A stretch of 64,000 nucleotides of DNA from Anas platyrhynchos. Taxonomy: Eukaryota; Chordata; Aves; Anseriformes; Anatidae. The translations under genes and the position numbers were made by a program. How positions within the stretch are numbered: the first letter of the stretch is position 1; each line of letters opens with the position of its first letter. Positions 1 to 11,800 of the stretch are shown piece after piece. Below the pieces are notes generated by a model, which saw only the letters and a program-made list of their open reading frames with translations, was not told the origin of the DNA and made no database searches. The DNA is taken from positions 5,447,550-5,511,549 of the forward strand of contig NC_092617.1 in assembly GCF_047663525.1 (NCBI RefSeq). Reading direction: 5' to 3'.

Positions 1-1535
1 ATTTGGGTTGATTTGGGGTGATTTTGGGTTGATTCGGGGTGATTTGGGTTGATTCGGGGTGATTTGGGGTGATTTGGGGTGATTTTGGGGTGATTTGGGG
101 TGATTTGGGGTGATTTGGGGTTGAGTTGGGGTGATTTGGGGAGATTTGGTGTGATTTGGGGTGAGTCGAGGTGATTTGGGTTGATTTGGGGTGATTTGGG
201 GTGATTTTGGTTGAGTTGGGTCGAGTTGGGTTGGTTTTGGGTTGATTTGGGGTGATTTCGGTTGAGTTGGGTTGATTTTGGGTGATTTGGGTTGATTTGG
301 GGTGATTGAGGGTGATTTGGGTTGATTTGGGCTGATTTGGGGTGATTTTGGGTGATTTGGGTTCAGTTGTGTTGATATGGGCTGATTTGGGCTGATTTGG
401 GCTGATTTGGGGTGATTTTGGGTTGATTTGGGGTGATTTGGGTTGATTCGGGTTGATTCGGGGTGATTTGGGTTGATTCGGGGTGATTTGGGGTGATTTT
501 GGGGTGATTTGGGGTGATCTGGGGTTGAGTTGGGGTGATTTGGGGAGATTTGGTGTGATTTGGGGTGAGTCGAGGTGATTTGGGATGATTTGGGGTGATT
601 CGGGTTGATTTGGGTTGAGTTGGGTTGATTTGGGTTGAGTTGGGCTGATTTGGGTTGGGTTGATTTTGGGTTGAGTTGGGGTGATTTGGGTTGATTTGGG
701 GTGAGTTGGGTTGGGTTGCGTTGATTTGGGTAGATTTGGGTTTATTTTGGGTTGATTTGGGTCGATTTGGGTTGATTTGGGATTATTTGAGTTGATTTGG
801 GTTGATTTGGGTCGATTTGGGGTTGATTTGGGGTTGATTTGGGTTGAATTGGGTTGATTTGGCGTGATTCTGGGTTGATTTGGGGTGATTTTGGGTGATT
901 TGGGTTGATTTGGGTTGGGTTGGGTTGATTTGGGGTGGTGTGGGGTGATTTGGGTTGATTTGCAGTGATTTGGGGTGATTTGGGTTGATTTGGGGTGATT
1001 TGGGGTGATTTGGGGTGATTTGGGGTTGATTTGGGGTGATTTGGGGGTGATTTTGGGTTGAGTTGGGTTGATTTGGGTTGATTTTGGGTTGATTTGGCTT
1101 GTTTTGGGTTGATTTGGGGTGATTTTGGGTTGATTTTGGGTTGATTTGGGGCTGAGTTCGGTTGATTTGGGGTGATTTGGGTTGATTTGGGGTTGGGTTG
1201 GGTTGATTTTGGGTTGATTTGGGTTAATTTGGGGTGATTTGGAGTTGATTTGGGTTGGGTTGATTTGGGCTGAGTTGGGTTGAGTTGGGGTGATTTTGGG
1301 TTGGTTTGGGTTGATTTGGGGTTGATTTGGGTTGGGTTGGGTTGGGTTGGGTTTATTTGGGGTGATTTGGGTTGATTTGGGGTTGATTTGGGTTGGGTTG
1401 ATTTGGGCTGAGTTGGGTTGATTTGTGTTGATTTTGGGTTGATTTGGGGTGATTTGGGGTTGATTTGGGTTGGGTTGGGTTGATTTGTGTTGATTTTGGG
1501 TTGATTTGGGGTGATTTGGGATTATTTGGGTTGAA
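1..1535. repeat. GATTTGGGGT minisatellite array, copy A
   Basis: About 1.5 kb of degenerate 10-11 bp units of the type GATTTGGGGT or GGGTTGATTTG. It lies downstream of the NDRG2 poly(A) signal, so it is flank rather than intron. The same array recurs at 4390-5760 inside NDRG2 intron 11. G-runs every 10-11 bases on the plus strand could support G-quadruplexes. No coding content is seen. Confidence 0.9.
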
Positions 1536-1540
1536 GGGGG

Positions 1541-1965
1541 GGATGGGAATTTTGGAAGATCTGGTAACGGCGTTTTGGGACGGCGCACCCCCGAAACGGC
1601 GCCAAAAATGGGCTTTTTCAGCCCAAAATGGCCTCCCGGGCCCGCAAAATGGCCTCCCACACCCCAAAACAGCCTCTTTTGCCCCAAAATCCCATCCTTT
1701 GTCCCAAAAGGGCCTCCCACGCCCCAAAATGCCTTCCCGTGCCCCAAAATGTGGCCTCGTGTCCCAAAAACGGCTTCCCGTGCCCCAAAATGCCTCTTTT
1801 GCCCTAAAATAGCCTCTTTTGCCCCAAAACAGCCTCTCTTGCCCAAAATGGCCTCCCGCACCCCAAAAATGCCCTCTTTTGCCCCAAAACAGCCTTCTAT
1901 ACCCCCAAACAGCTTCATAGACCCCCCAAAACCGGGTCTCACACCCCAAAAATGCTCCTTACCCC
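1541..1965. repeat. Duplicated module A (CCCCAAAA-GGCCTC repeats)
   Basis: Starts with a non-repetitive stretch of about 75 bp (GATGGGAATTTTGGAAG onward) followed by roughly 20 bp units of CCCCAAAATGGCCTCCC type. The same lead-in and repeats occur at 5766-6190, in the same orientation and also directly after a GATTTGGGGT array. The two are therefore copies of one duplicated block flanking the 3' end of NDRG2. Confidence 0.85.
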
Positions 1966-2625
1966 CCTAAATGGCCCCGTGTACCCCAAAAGTGCCCTCT
2001 TTTACCCCAAAATGACCTTTTGGAGCCCAAAATTGCCCAATTTGCCCCAAAACAGCCTCCTGGAGCCCAAAATTCCCTAATTTCTCCCAAAATCTCCCCC
2101 CGGACCCCACTTTGTGACCTCCTGCACCCCAAAAGTCCTTCCTACCCCCCCAAAGCGCCTCCTTGAAACCCCAAAACACCCATTTTCGCCCCAAAACCAC
2201 CTCCCGTACCCCAAAAACCCCGTAATTTCCCCCAAAATTTCCTCACACCCCCAAAATCCCCCCCCGCCACCCCAAAATCCCCCCCTGCTCCCTTTTTGCC
2301 ACCTCCTCCACCCCAAATCTCCTCCTCTACCCCAAAACCACCCCTTTCCGCCCCAAAAACACCTCCAGCTCCCGAAAACCCCTTTTTTCCCCAAAAATCC
2401 CATTTTTTTCCCCCAAATCCCCTTTTTTTTCCCCAAAACCCCCTTTTTTCCCCCAAAACCCCCCTCCCCACCCCCAAACCCACCCAAAACCCCTTTTTCC
2501 CCCCCAAAACCCCCCTTTAACCCCCTTTTAACCCTTCCCCCCCCCCAAATTCACCTTCCCCCCTCCCAAATTTCCCAATTTGCCCCAAACCGCGCCTTTT
2601 CCCCCCAAAACCTTCTCCCCCATCG
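1966..2625. repeat. CCCCAAAA-rich low-complexity tract
   Basis: C/A-rich, loosely repeated CCCCAAAATCCCC and TTTTCCCCC units between the duplicated module and the NDRG2 3' UTR. The open frames here on both strands are stop-poor simple sequence. No gene is seen. Confidence 0.75.
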
Positions 2626-2648
2626 TGGCAGCGCTGCGGGCGCCGAAT

Positions 2649-2654
2649 TTTATT
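2649..2654 (-). terminator. NDRG2 poly(A) signal AATAAA
   Basis: AATAAA on the minus strand about 96 bases after the apparent NDRG2 stop codon (2750-2752), followed by G/T-rich sequence. This is the expected arrangement for cleavage and polyadenylation a little below 2640. The 3' UTR would then be about 2630-2749. Confidence 0.65.
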
Positions 2655-2749
2655 TAGGCCGAACTTTTCGGGAAGCTCCGAGCCTCCCGAAAAAGAGGGG
2701 GTGAATTTCGGAAGGGGGGGGGGCGATTTTTGGGGTGAATTCGGGCGGT

Positions 2750-2838
2750 TTAGGGGGCGCCCCCCCCCCCCCCCGAGGAGGTGCTGCAGACCGAGGCCGT
2801 GCGGGAGCGCGAGAGCCGGGTCATGGCCGAGGCGGCCG
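2750..2838 (-). CDS. NDRG2: NDRG2 coding exon 14 (last)
   Basis: Acceptor GGCAG then the [16 protein letters not shown] coding stretch, entered in phase 1 from exon 13. After TSS comes a run of 15 G on the coding strand, read as poly-Gly, then GAP and a TAA stop at 2750-2752. Human NDRG2 has about 30 more residues ending MEVSC. The early stop may be real, or the G-run length may be wrong; a change of one base opens another frame. A splice at a weak GTCTGC donor after SRTAS was considered, but no MEVSC-type exon lies downstream. Confidence 0.8.
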
Positions 2839-5800
2839 CTGCCAAAAATTTGGGGGGGGGGGGCGGGGCCAGATTAGGCCACGCCCCCTTGGTGGCCACG
2901 CCCCTTTAGGCCCCGCCCCTTAAGCCCCGCCCCCTTTGGGCCACGCCCCCTCCAATGGATCCCAATGGGGGGGTTAAGCCACGCCCCCTCCCTTAAGCCC
3001 CGCCCCCCTTTGCCCTAAGCCACGCCCCCTTTAAGCCCTAAGCCACGCCCACAAGCCTTAAGCCACGCCCCCTTTAAGCCCTAAGCCCCGCCCCCAAGCC
3101 TTAAGCCACGCCCCCTTCCCCATTCATCCCCATTCATCCCTTAAGCCCCACCCCCTTACCCTTAAGCCACGCCCCCTTTAAGCCATAAGCCACGCCCCCT
3201 CCCTTAAGCCCCGCCCCCTTCCTTAAGCCCCGCCCCCTTTCCCCCTCCCATTCATTCCCATTCAAACCCTAAGCCCCGCCCCCTTCCCCTTAGGCCACGC
3301 CCCTTTAAACCCTAAGCCACGCCCCCTCCTTTAAGCCACGCCCCTTTAAGCCTTAAGCCCCGCCCCTTTCCCCTAAGCCACGCCCCCTCCCTTAAGCCCC
3401 GCCCCCTTTTACCCCATTCATTCCCATTCAACCCCTAAGCCCCGCCCCCTTTAAGCCCCGCCCCTCCCCTTAAGCCCCGCCCCCTCCCCTTAAGCCCCGC
3501 CCCCCCCCTATTTTTAGGGTTAAGGCGGTGCTGACGTCACGCGTGACATCACACACACACGGGGGGGGGGGAGGGGCTGTGACGTCACGCGTGGGTTAAG
3601 AAAGGGGGCGGGGCCAAGGGGTGACGTCACTGATGACGTCACTGATGACGTCACCGCCCCTACCTGCGCCGCGCCGCCGCTCCGCCATGTTTGGGACTGA
3701 TTTTGGGGGGGGGGGGCGGGGCCTATGAGCGCGGGGGGGCGTGGCCGAGGGAGGCCACGCCCCCCCGTGACGTCACGCCCCCCCTGTGACGTCACACCCC
3801 CCCCCTATGACGTCATAACCCCCCCCCCCAATGCTCACCGTAGCCCATCCCCTGCACGAAGTACTTGAAGGCTTCGGTCAGCTTGGCCGGCTGCGGGGGG
3901 GGCAAAGGTCGTGACCCCGTGACCCCTGGTGACCTTTGACCTCTGCCCGTGACCCCCGTGACCTTTGACCCCGCCCTGACCTTTGACCCTCGAGCCCCGC
4001 CCCCTTCCCCCCCCCCCTTCCCTTTCGCCTCCCCTCTTGACCTTCCGTGACCTTTGACCCCGCCCCGTGACCCCTTGACCCCAGCCCTTGACCCCTTCGT
4101 GACCTTCGACCTTTCCCCGTGACCCCCCGTGACCTTTGACCCCACCCTGACCTTTGACCCGCGAGCCCCGCCCCCTTTTCCCCCTCCCCCCCTTCCCTTT
4201 GGCCTCCCTCCTTGACCTTCCGTGACCTTTGACCCCTCCCCTTGACCCCTGGTGACCTTTGACCCCCCCGTGACCCCCCCGTGACCCCTGGGTGACCTTT
4301 GACCCCAAATTTAGGTGACCTTTGACCTCACCTGGCTGAGCTGCGGCTGCCCCCCTCCGTCGGCCATCTGCAACGAGGGGGCGGGGCTTAGGGCAGGGGG
4401 GATTTGGGGGGATTTGGGGTAGATTTGGGGTCATTTTGGGGTGATTTGGGTTGATTGGGGTTCGTTTGGGGTGATTTTGGGTTCATTTGGGTTGATTTGG
4501 GTAGATTTTGGGTAGATTTGGGGGGATTTGGGGTTGATTTGGGGTGATTTTGGGGTGGTTTGGGGTGATTTTGCGTTGATTTGGGTTGATTTTGGGTAGA
4601 TTTGGGTTGATTTGGGGGATTTTGGGTTGATTTTGGGGTGATTTGGGTTGGGTTGGGGTGATTTTGGGTGATTTGGGGTGATTTTGGGTTCATTTGGGTT
4701 GATTTTGGGGTGATTTGGGGTGATTTGGGGTGATTTGGGGTTGATTTGGGTTCATTTTGGGTAGAGTTGGGTTGATTTGGGGTGATTTTGGCTTAATTTG
4801 GGGTGATTTTGAGTTACTCTGGGGGTGATTTGGGTTGGTTTGGGTTGATTTTGGGTAGATTTGGGTTGATTTGGGTTGATTTTGGGTTGATTTGGGGTTG
4901 ATTTGGGGTTGATTTGGGGCGATTTGGGGCGATTTGGGTTGATTTAGGTTGATTTGGGGTGATTTTGGGGTGATTCTGGGTTGATTTTGGGTTGATTTGG
5001 GGCGATTTTGGGTTCATTTGGGTTGATTTGGGGTTGATTTGGGTTGATTTTGGGTTGATTTGGGGTTGATTTGGGGCGATTTGGGGTGATTTGGGGTTTA
5101 TTTGGGGTGATTTGGGGTTTATTTGGGTTGGTTTTGGGTCTATTTGGGTTCATTTGGGGTGATTTGGGGTTGATTTTGGGTTGATTTGGGTTTATTTGGG
5201 GTGATTTGGGGTGATTTGGGGTGATTTGGGGTGATTTGGGGTGATTTGGGGTGATTTGGGGTGATTTGGGTTGGTTTTGGGTCTATTTGGGTTCATTTGG
5301 GGTGATTTGGGGTTGATTTTGGGTTAATTTGGGTTGATTTGGGTTTATTTGGGTTGATTTGGGGTGATTTGGGGTGATTTGGGGTGATTTGGGGTGATTT
5401 GGGGTGATTTTGGGTTTATTTGGGGTGATTTTGGGTAGATTTTGGGTTGATTTTGGGTTGATTTGGGGCGATTTTGGGTTGATTTGGGGCGATTTTGGGT
5501 TGATTTGGGGTGATTTGGGGTGATGTTGGGTTGATTTGGGGTTGATTTTGGGTTGATTTTGGGTTGATTTGGGGTGATTTGGGGTTGATTTGGGGCGATT
5601 TGGGTTGATTTAGGTTGATTTGGGGTGATTTTGGGTTGATTTGGGGTGGATTTGGGGTGATTTTGGGTTCATTTGGGGTGATTTAATTTGGGTTGATTTT
5701 GGGTTAAATTGAGTTGATTTTGGGTTGATTTTGGGTTGATTTGGGTAAATTCGGGTTGAAGGTGCGATGGGAATTTTGGAAGGTCGGGTAACAGCATTTT

Positions 5801-8800
5801 GGGACGGCGCGCCCCCGAAACGGCACCAAAAATGGGCTTTTTTGCCCCAAAATGGCCTCCCACACCCCAAAACGGCCTCCCGCACCCCAAAACGGCCTCT
5901 TTTGCCCCAAAATCCCATCCCTTTGTCCCAAAACGGCCTCCCACACCCCAAAATACCTTCCCGTGCCCCAAAATGTGGCCTCTTGTGTCCCAAAAACGGC
6001 CTCTTTTGCCCCAAAACAGCCTCTTTTGCCCTAAAACAGCCCATTTCGCCCCAAAACAGCCCATTTCGCCCCAAAACAGCCCGTTTTGCCCCAAAACGGC
6101 CTCCCGCACCCCAAACTGGCCTCTTTTGCCCCGAATTGGCTTCGCAGACCCCCCAAAATTGGCTGGGACCCCCCCAAAATCCGCCCCGAACCTTGAGGAA
6201 GGAGGTCTGGGTGGGGTCCAGCTTGGCGTTGCACTCGACCTTATATGGGCATAGAGGGGGCGGGGCTTCAGCCTCGAGGCCACGCCCCCCTCTGTGACGT
6301 CACCGCGAGGCCACGCCCCCCTCTGTGACGTCACAATGGAGGCCACGCCCCCCTTTATGACGTCACAATGAGGCCCCGCCCCCCCCCTCACCACGGCGTC
6401 CTCATGGGGGGAGGCGTCGCCCACCACCAGCATCACCGGGCACCTGGGGTCAAGAGGGCAAAGGTCACGGGGGGTCAAAGGTCACCAGGGGTCAAGGGGT
6501 CAAGGGGTTAAGGGGTTGGGGTCAAGGGGTCAAAGGTCAAGGGGTTACTGGGGGTCGCGGTGCTCACCGCAGGGTCACGGCCCCGTTGCGCTCCAGGCCC
6601 AGGTCACCGCGGCTGTGGGGGGAAGGGACCAGTATGGACCAGTATGGACCAGTATGGACCAGTATAAACCAGTATGGACCAGTATGGACCAGTATACATC
6701 AGTATAAACCAGTATGGACCAGTATGCACCAGTACAGACCAGTATAAGCCAGTATGGACCAGTACAAACCAGTATAAACCGGTATCAGTATACACCAGTA
6801 TAAACCAGTATGGACCAGTACGGACCAGTATAAACCAGTATAAACCAGTACGGACCAGTACGAGCCGGTATGGACCAGTATACATCAGTATAAACCAGCA
6901 TGGACCAGTATGGACCAGTACAGACCAGTATAAACCAGTATGGACCAGTACAGACCAGTATAAACCGGTATCAGTATACATCAGTATAAACCAGTATACA
7001 CCAGTACGGACCAGTATAAACCAGTATAAACCAGTATGGACCAGTACGGACCAGTACGAGCCGGTATGGACCAGTATACATCAGTATAAAGCAGCATGGA
7101 CCAGTATGGACCAGTACAGACCAGTATAAACCAGTACAGACCAGTACACACCAGTATAAACCGGTATCAGTATAAACCAGTACGGACCTGTATGGACCAG
7201 TATACACTGGTATGGACCAGTATGGACCAGTACAGACAATTTCAGACCAGTATAAACCAGTATGGACTAGTATAAACCAGTACACACCAGTATAAACCAG
7301 TACCAGTATAAACCAGTATAAGCCAGTATGGACCAGTATGCACCAGTACAGACAATTTCAGACCAGTATAACCAAATATGCACCAGTACAGACCAGTATA
7401 AACCAGTATGGACCAGTATGCACCAGTATAAACCAGCACCAGTATACACCAGTATAAACCAGTATGGACAAGTACGGACCAGTATACACCAGTATAAGCC
7501 AGTACGGACCAGTATGCACCAGTACAGACAACTTCAGACCAGTATAAACCAGTATGGACTAGTATAAACCAGTACACACCAGTATAAACTGGTACCAGTA
7601 TAAACCAGTACGGACCTGTATGGACCAGTACACACCAGTACAAACCAGTACGGACCACTATAAACCAGTATGGACCAGTGTGGACCGGTACACACCAGTC
7701 CAGACTAGTTCAGACCAGTACACACCAGTACAGACTGATTCAGGCCAGTATAAACCAGTATGGACCAGTATAAACCGGTACCAGTACAGAGCAGTATGGA
7801 CTGGTTCAGACCAGTATAAACCAGTAAACACCAATAAAAACCAGTAAGGACCAGTATGGACCAGTACAGACCACTATAAACCAGTATGGACCAGTACGCA
7901 CCAGTATGGACCAGTACACACCAGTACAGACTGGTATGCACCAGTATAAACCAGTATGGACCAGTACACACCAGTATAAACCAGTAAACACCTGTATGGG
8001 CCAGTAACCCTCCACTAACCTCCCAGTAAGCCCCAGTAACCTCCCAGCACCTCCCAGTATAGCCCAGTACATCCCAGTAACCCCTTCATAACCTCCCAGT
8101 AACCCCCCAGTCCCTCCCAGTATGACCCAGTGCCTCCCAGTACCCTCCCAGTATAACCCAGTAACACCCTAATAACCTCCCAGTAGCCTCCCAGTATGAA
8201 CCAGTACCACCCCATTACCCCCCCAGTACATCCCAGTCACTCCCAGTCCCCTCCCAGTATGTCCCAATACATCCCAGTAATCCACCAGTACCTCCCAGTA
8301 ACTTCCAATGCCTCCCAGTACCGCCCAGTATGTCCCAATAACCTCCCAGTCACTCCCAGTCCCCTCCCAGTATGTCCCAATACATCCCACTAATCCCCCA
8401 GTCCCTCCCAGTACATCCCAGTATGTCCTAATAACCTCCCAGTCGCTCCCAGCCCCCTCCCAGCCCCCTCCCAGTGCCACCCAGTGCCTCCCAGTAACCT
8501 CCCAGCACCCCATAACCACCTCCCAGTATGCCCCAGTGCTTCCCAGTAACACCCTAGTAACCTCCCAGTAGCCTCCCAGTATGAACCAGTACATCCCAGT
8601 AAGCTCCCAGTACAGCTCAGTGCCTCCCAGTAACCTCCCAGTTCATCCCAGTAGCCTCCCAGTACATCCCCGTCACTCCCAGTCACCCTCCCAGTATGTC
8701 CCAATACATCCCACTAATCCCCCAGTCCCTCCCAGTACCTCCCAGTATGTCCCAGTAACCTCCCAGTTGCTCCCAGCCCCCTCCCAGTAACCTCCCAGTA

Positions 8801-11800
8801 CCACCCAGTGCCTCCCAGTAACCTCCCAGTACCCCATAACCACCTCCCAGTATGCCCCAGTGCTTCCCAGTAACACCCCTAGTAACCTCCCAGTAGCCTC
8901 CCAGTATGAACCAGTACATCCCATTAACCTCCCAGTGCAGCTCAGTGCCTCCCAGTAACCTCCCAGTTCATCCCAGTAGCCTCCCAGTACATCCCCGTCA
9001 CTCCCAGTCCCCTCCCAGTATGTCCCAATACATCCCAGTAATCCCCCAGTCCCTCCCAGTATGTCCCAGTAACCTCCCAGCCCCGTCCCAGTACCACCCA
9101 GTGCCTCCCAGTAACCTCCCAGCACCCCATAACCACCTCCCAGTATACCCCAGTGCTTCCCAGTGCCTCCCAGTCACCCTCCCAGTCCCTCCCAGTGCCT
9201 CCCAGTACATCCCAGTACCCTCCCAGTGCCCTGTAACCCCCCCAAACCCCCTCCCAGTGCCCCCCAGTGCCCCCCAGTCCCCCACCAGCCCCCCCAGTCC
9301 CTCCCAGTGCCCCCCAGTCGCCCCCCCAGCCCCTCCCAGTGCCTCCCAGTGCTCCCAGTACCTGTTGTACATGGCCCAGAGCAGGGGGACGTTGGGGGCC
9401 CCCCCCAGGCGCTCCCGGCTCTGCTGCACCGCGGGGGGGGCGGCCGCCAGCTCCTCCTGCCGCACCAGTGCCTCCCAGTTACCTCCCAGTTCCCTCCCAG
9501 TTACCCCCCCGGTCACCCCCAGCGATCCCAGTCGCTCCCAGTTACCCCCGCTCACCCCACAGGGCCCCCCCCAGTAACTCCCAGTTACCCCACAGACCCT
9601 CCCAGTTAACCCAGGAGCCCCCCAGTTACCTCCCAGTAAGCCCAGTTACCCCCCAGTTAACCCAGTTACTCCCAGTTAGCCCCCCAGTCACCTCCCAGTG
9701 ATCCCAGTTACCCCCAGTAAGTCCCAGTTACCCCAGAGACCCTCCCAGTTACCCCAGGAGCCCCCCAGTTACCTCCCAGTAATCCCAGTTACTCCCAGTT
9801 ACCCCCCAGACCCCCCCAGTTACCCCCCATTCACTCCCAGTTACCTCCCACTGATCCCAGTTACCCTCCAGACCATCCCAGTTACTCCCAGTTACCTCCC
9901 AATGATCCCAGTTACCCCCCAGTCACCCCCAGTCACTCCCAGTTACCCCCCAGTGACTCCCAGTTCCCCCCAGTCCCTCCCAGTTCCCCCCAGTCACGCC
10001 CCAGTCACGCCCCAGTCCCTCCCAGTTCCCGCCAGTCACCCCCCAGTAACTCCCAGTTACGCCCCCAGTTAACCCAGTTGCTCCCAGTTACTCCCAGTAA
10101 CCCCACAGACCCTCCCAGTCACTTCCAGCAACCCCCCCAGTTACTCCCAGTTACCTCCCAACGATCCCAGTTACCTCCCAGTCACCCCCAGTTACCCTCC
10201 AGTTACTCCCCAGTGATCCCAGTCACCCCCCCAGTGACTCCCAGTTCCCCCCAGTCACACCCCAGTCCCTCCCAGTCCCTCCCAGTTCCCCCCAGTCACC
10301 CCCCCAGTCCCTCCCAGTTCCCCCCAGTCACCCCCCAGTCCCTCCCAGTCCCCCCCAGTGCCCCCAGTACCTGTGTGAAGAGGTGCCCCAGGATCAGGTC
10401 GGTGGTGGACGATGTCAGCCCCGACAGCTGGGGGGGGAGGGGAGGGGACGGGATCTATAGGGGCCCACCGGGACCCCCAGGATCCATAGGGGGCCACTGG
10501 GACCCACCGGATCTATAGGGGGCCACCAGGACCCATAGGGATCCCCAGGGACCTATAGGATCCATAGGGACCCACTGGGATCCATAGGGACCCATAGGGA
10601 CCCATGGGATCCACAGGGGGCCACTGGGACCCACAGGGACCCATAGGATCCATAGGGACCCACTGGGATCCATAGGGGCCCCCCAAGACCCATAGGGGCC
10701 CATAGGATCCATAGGGACCTATAGCAACCCATGGGATCCATAGGGACCCACAGGATCCATAGGGGGCCCAGTGGGACCCATAGGATCCATAGGGGGCCAT
10801 AGGGACCCATAGCAACCCACAGGATCCATAGGGACCCACTGGGACCCATGGGATCCATAGGGGGCCATCAGGACCCATAGGGACCCACCAGGATCCATAG
10901 GGAGCCACCGGGACCCACAGGGACCCATGGGATCCATAGGGAGCCACTGGGACCTATAGCAACCCATGGGATCCATAGGGACCCACTGGGATCCATAGGG
11001 GGCCACTGGGACCCACAGGGACCCATAGGATCCATATGGGGCCACTGGGACCTATAGCAACCCATGGGATCCATAGGGACCCACGGGATCCATAGGGGGC
11101 CACTGGGACCCATAGGGATCCCCAGGGACCCATAGGATCCATAGGGGCCCATAGGGACCCATAGCAACCCACAGGATCCATAGGAACCCACGGGATCCAT
11201 AGGGGGCCACCGGGATCCATAGGGACCCGCAGGGACCCATGGAATCCATAGGGGGCCGTAGGGACCCACAGGATCCATAGGGGGCCTCTGGGACCCACAG
11301 GATCCATAGGGGGCCTCTGGGACCTATAGCAACCCATGGGATCCATAGGGACCCACTAGGACCCATAGGGGCCTGTAGGGACCCATGGAATCCATAGGGG
11401 GCCACCGGGACCCACAGGATCCATAGGGGCCCATAGGGACCCACGGGATCCATACGGGGCCTCTGGGACCCATGGGATCCATAGGGGACCACTGGGACCT
11501 ATAGCAACCCATGGGATCCATAGGGACCCAGCAGGATCCATAGGGACCCATGGGATCCATATGGGCCACTGGGACCCACAGGATCTATAGGGGGCCACCG
11601 GGATCCACCTGGACCCATAGGGACCCATGGGATCCATAGGGGGCCACAGGCACCTATAGGGGACCCAGAGGCTATAGGAGACCTATAGGGGCCCATAGGG
11701 GATCTATAGGGACCCAGAGGGGATCTATAGGGGTGCGAGGACCTACAGGAGACCTATAGGGACCCATAGGGGATCTATAGGGACAGGAAGGTGACAGGAA

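Noticed and set aside
1..1535. Telomere-like repeat
   Set aside because: G-rich TTGGGG-like units, but no TTAGGG arrays and the unit is 10-11 bp with GATTTGGGGT.
6635..10370. CRISPR-like regular repeats
   Set aside because: Units are 10 bp with no spacers, and the region is an intron of a vertebrate gene.
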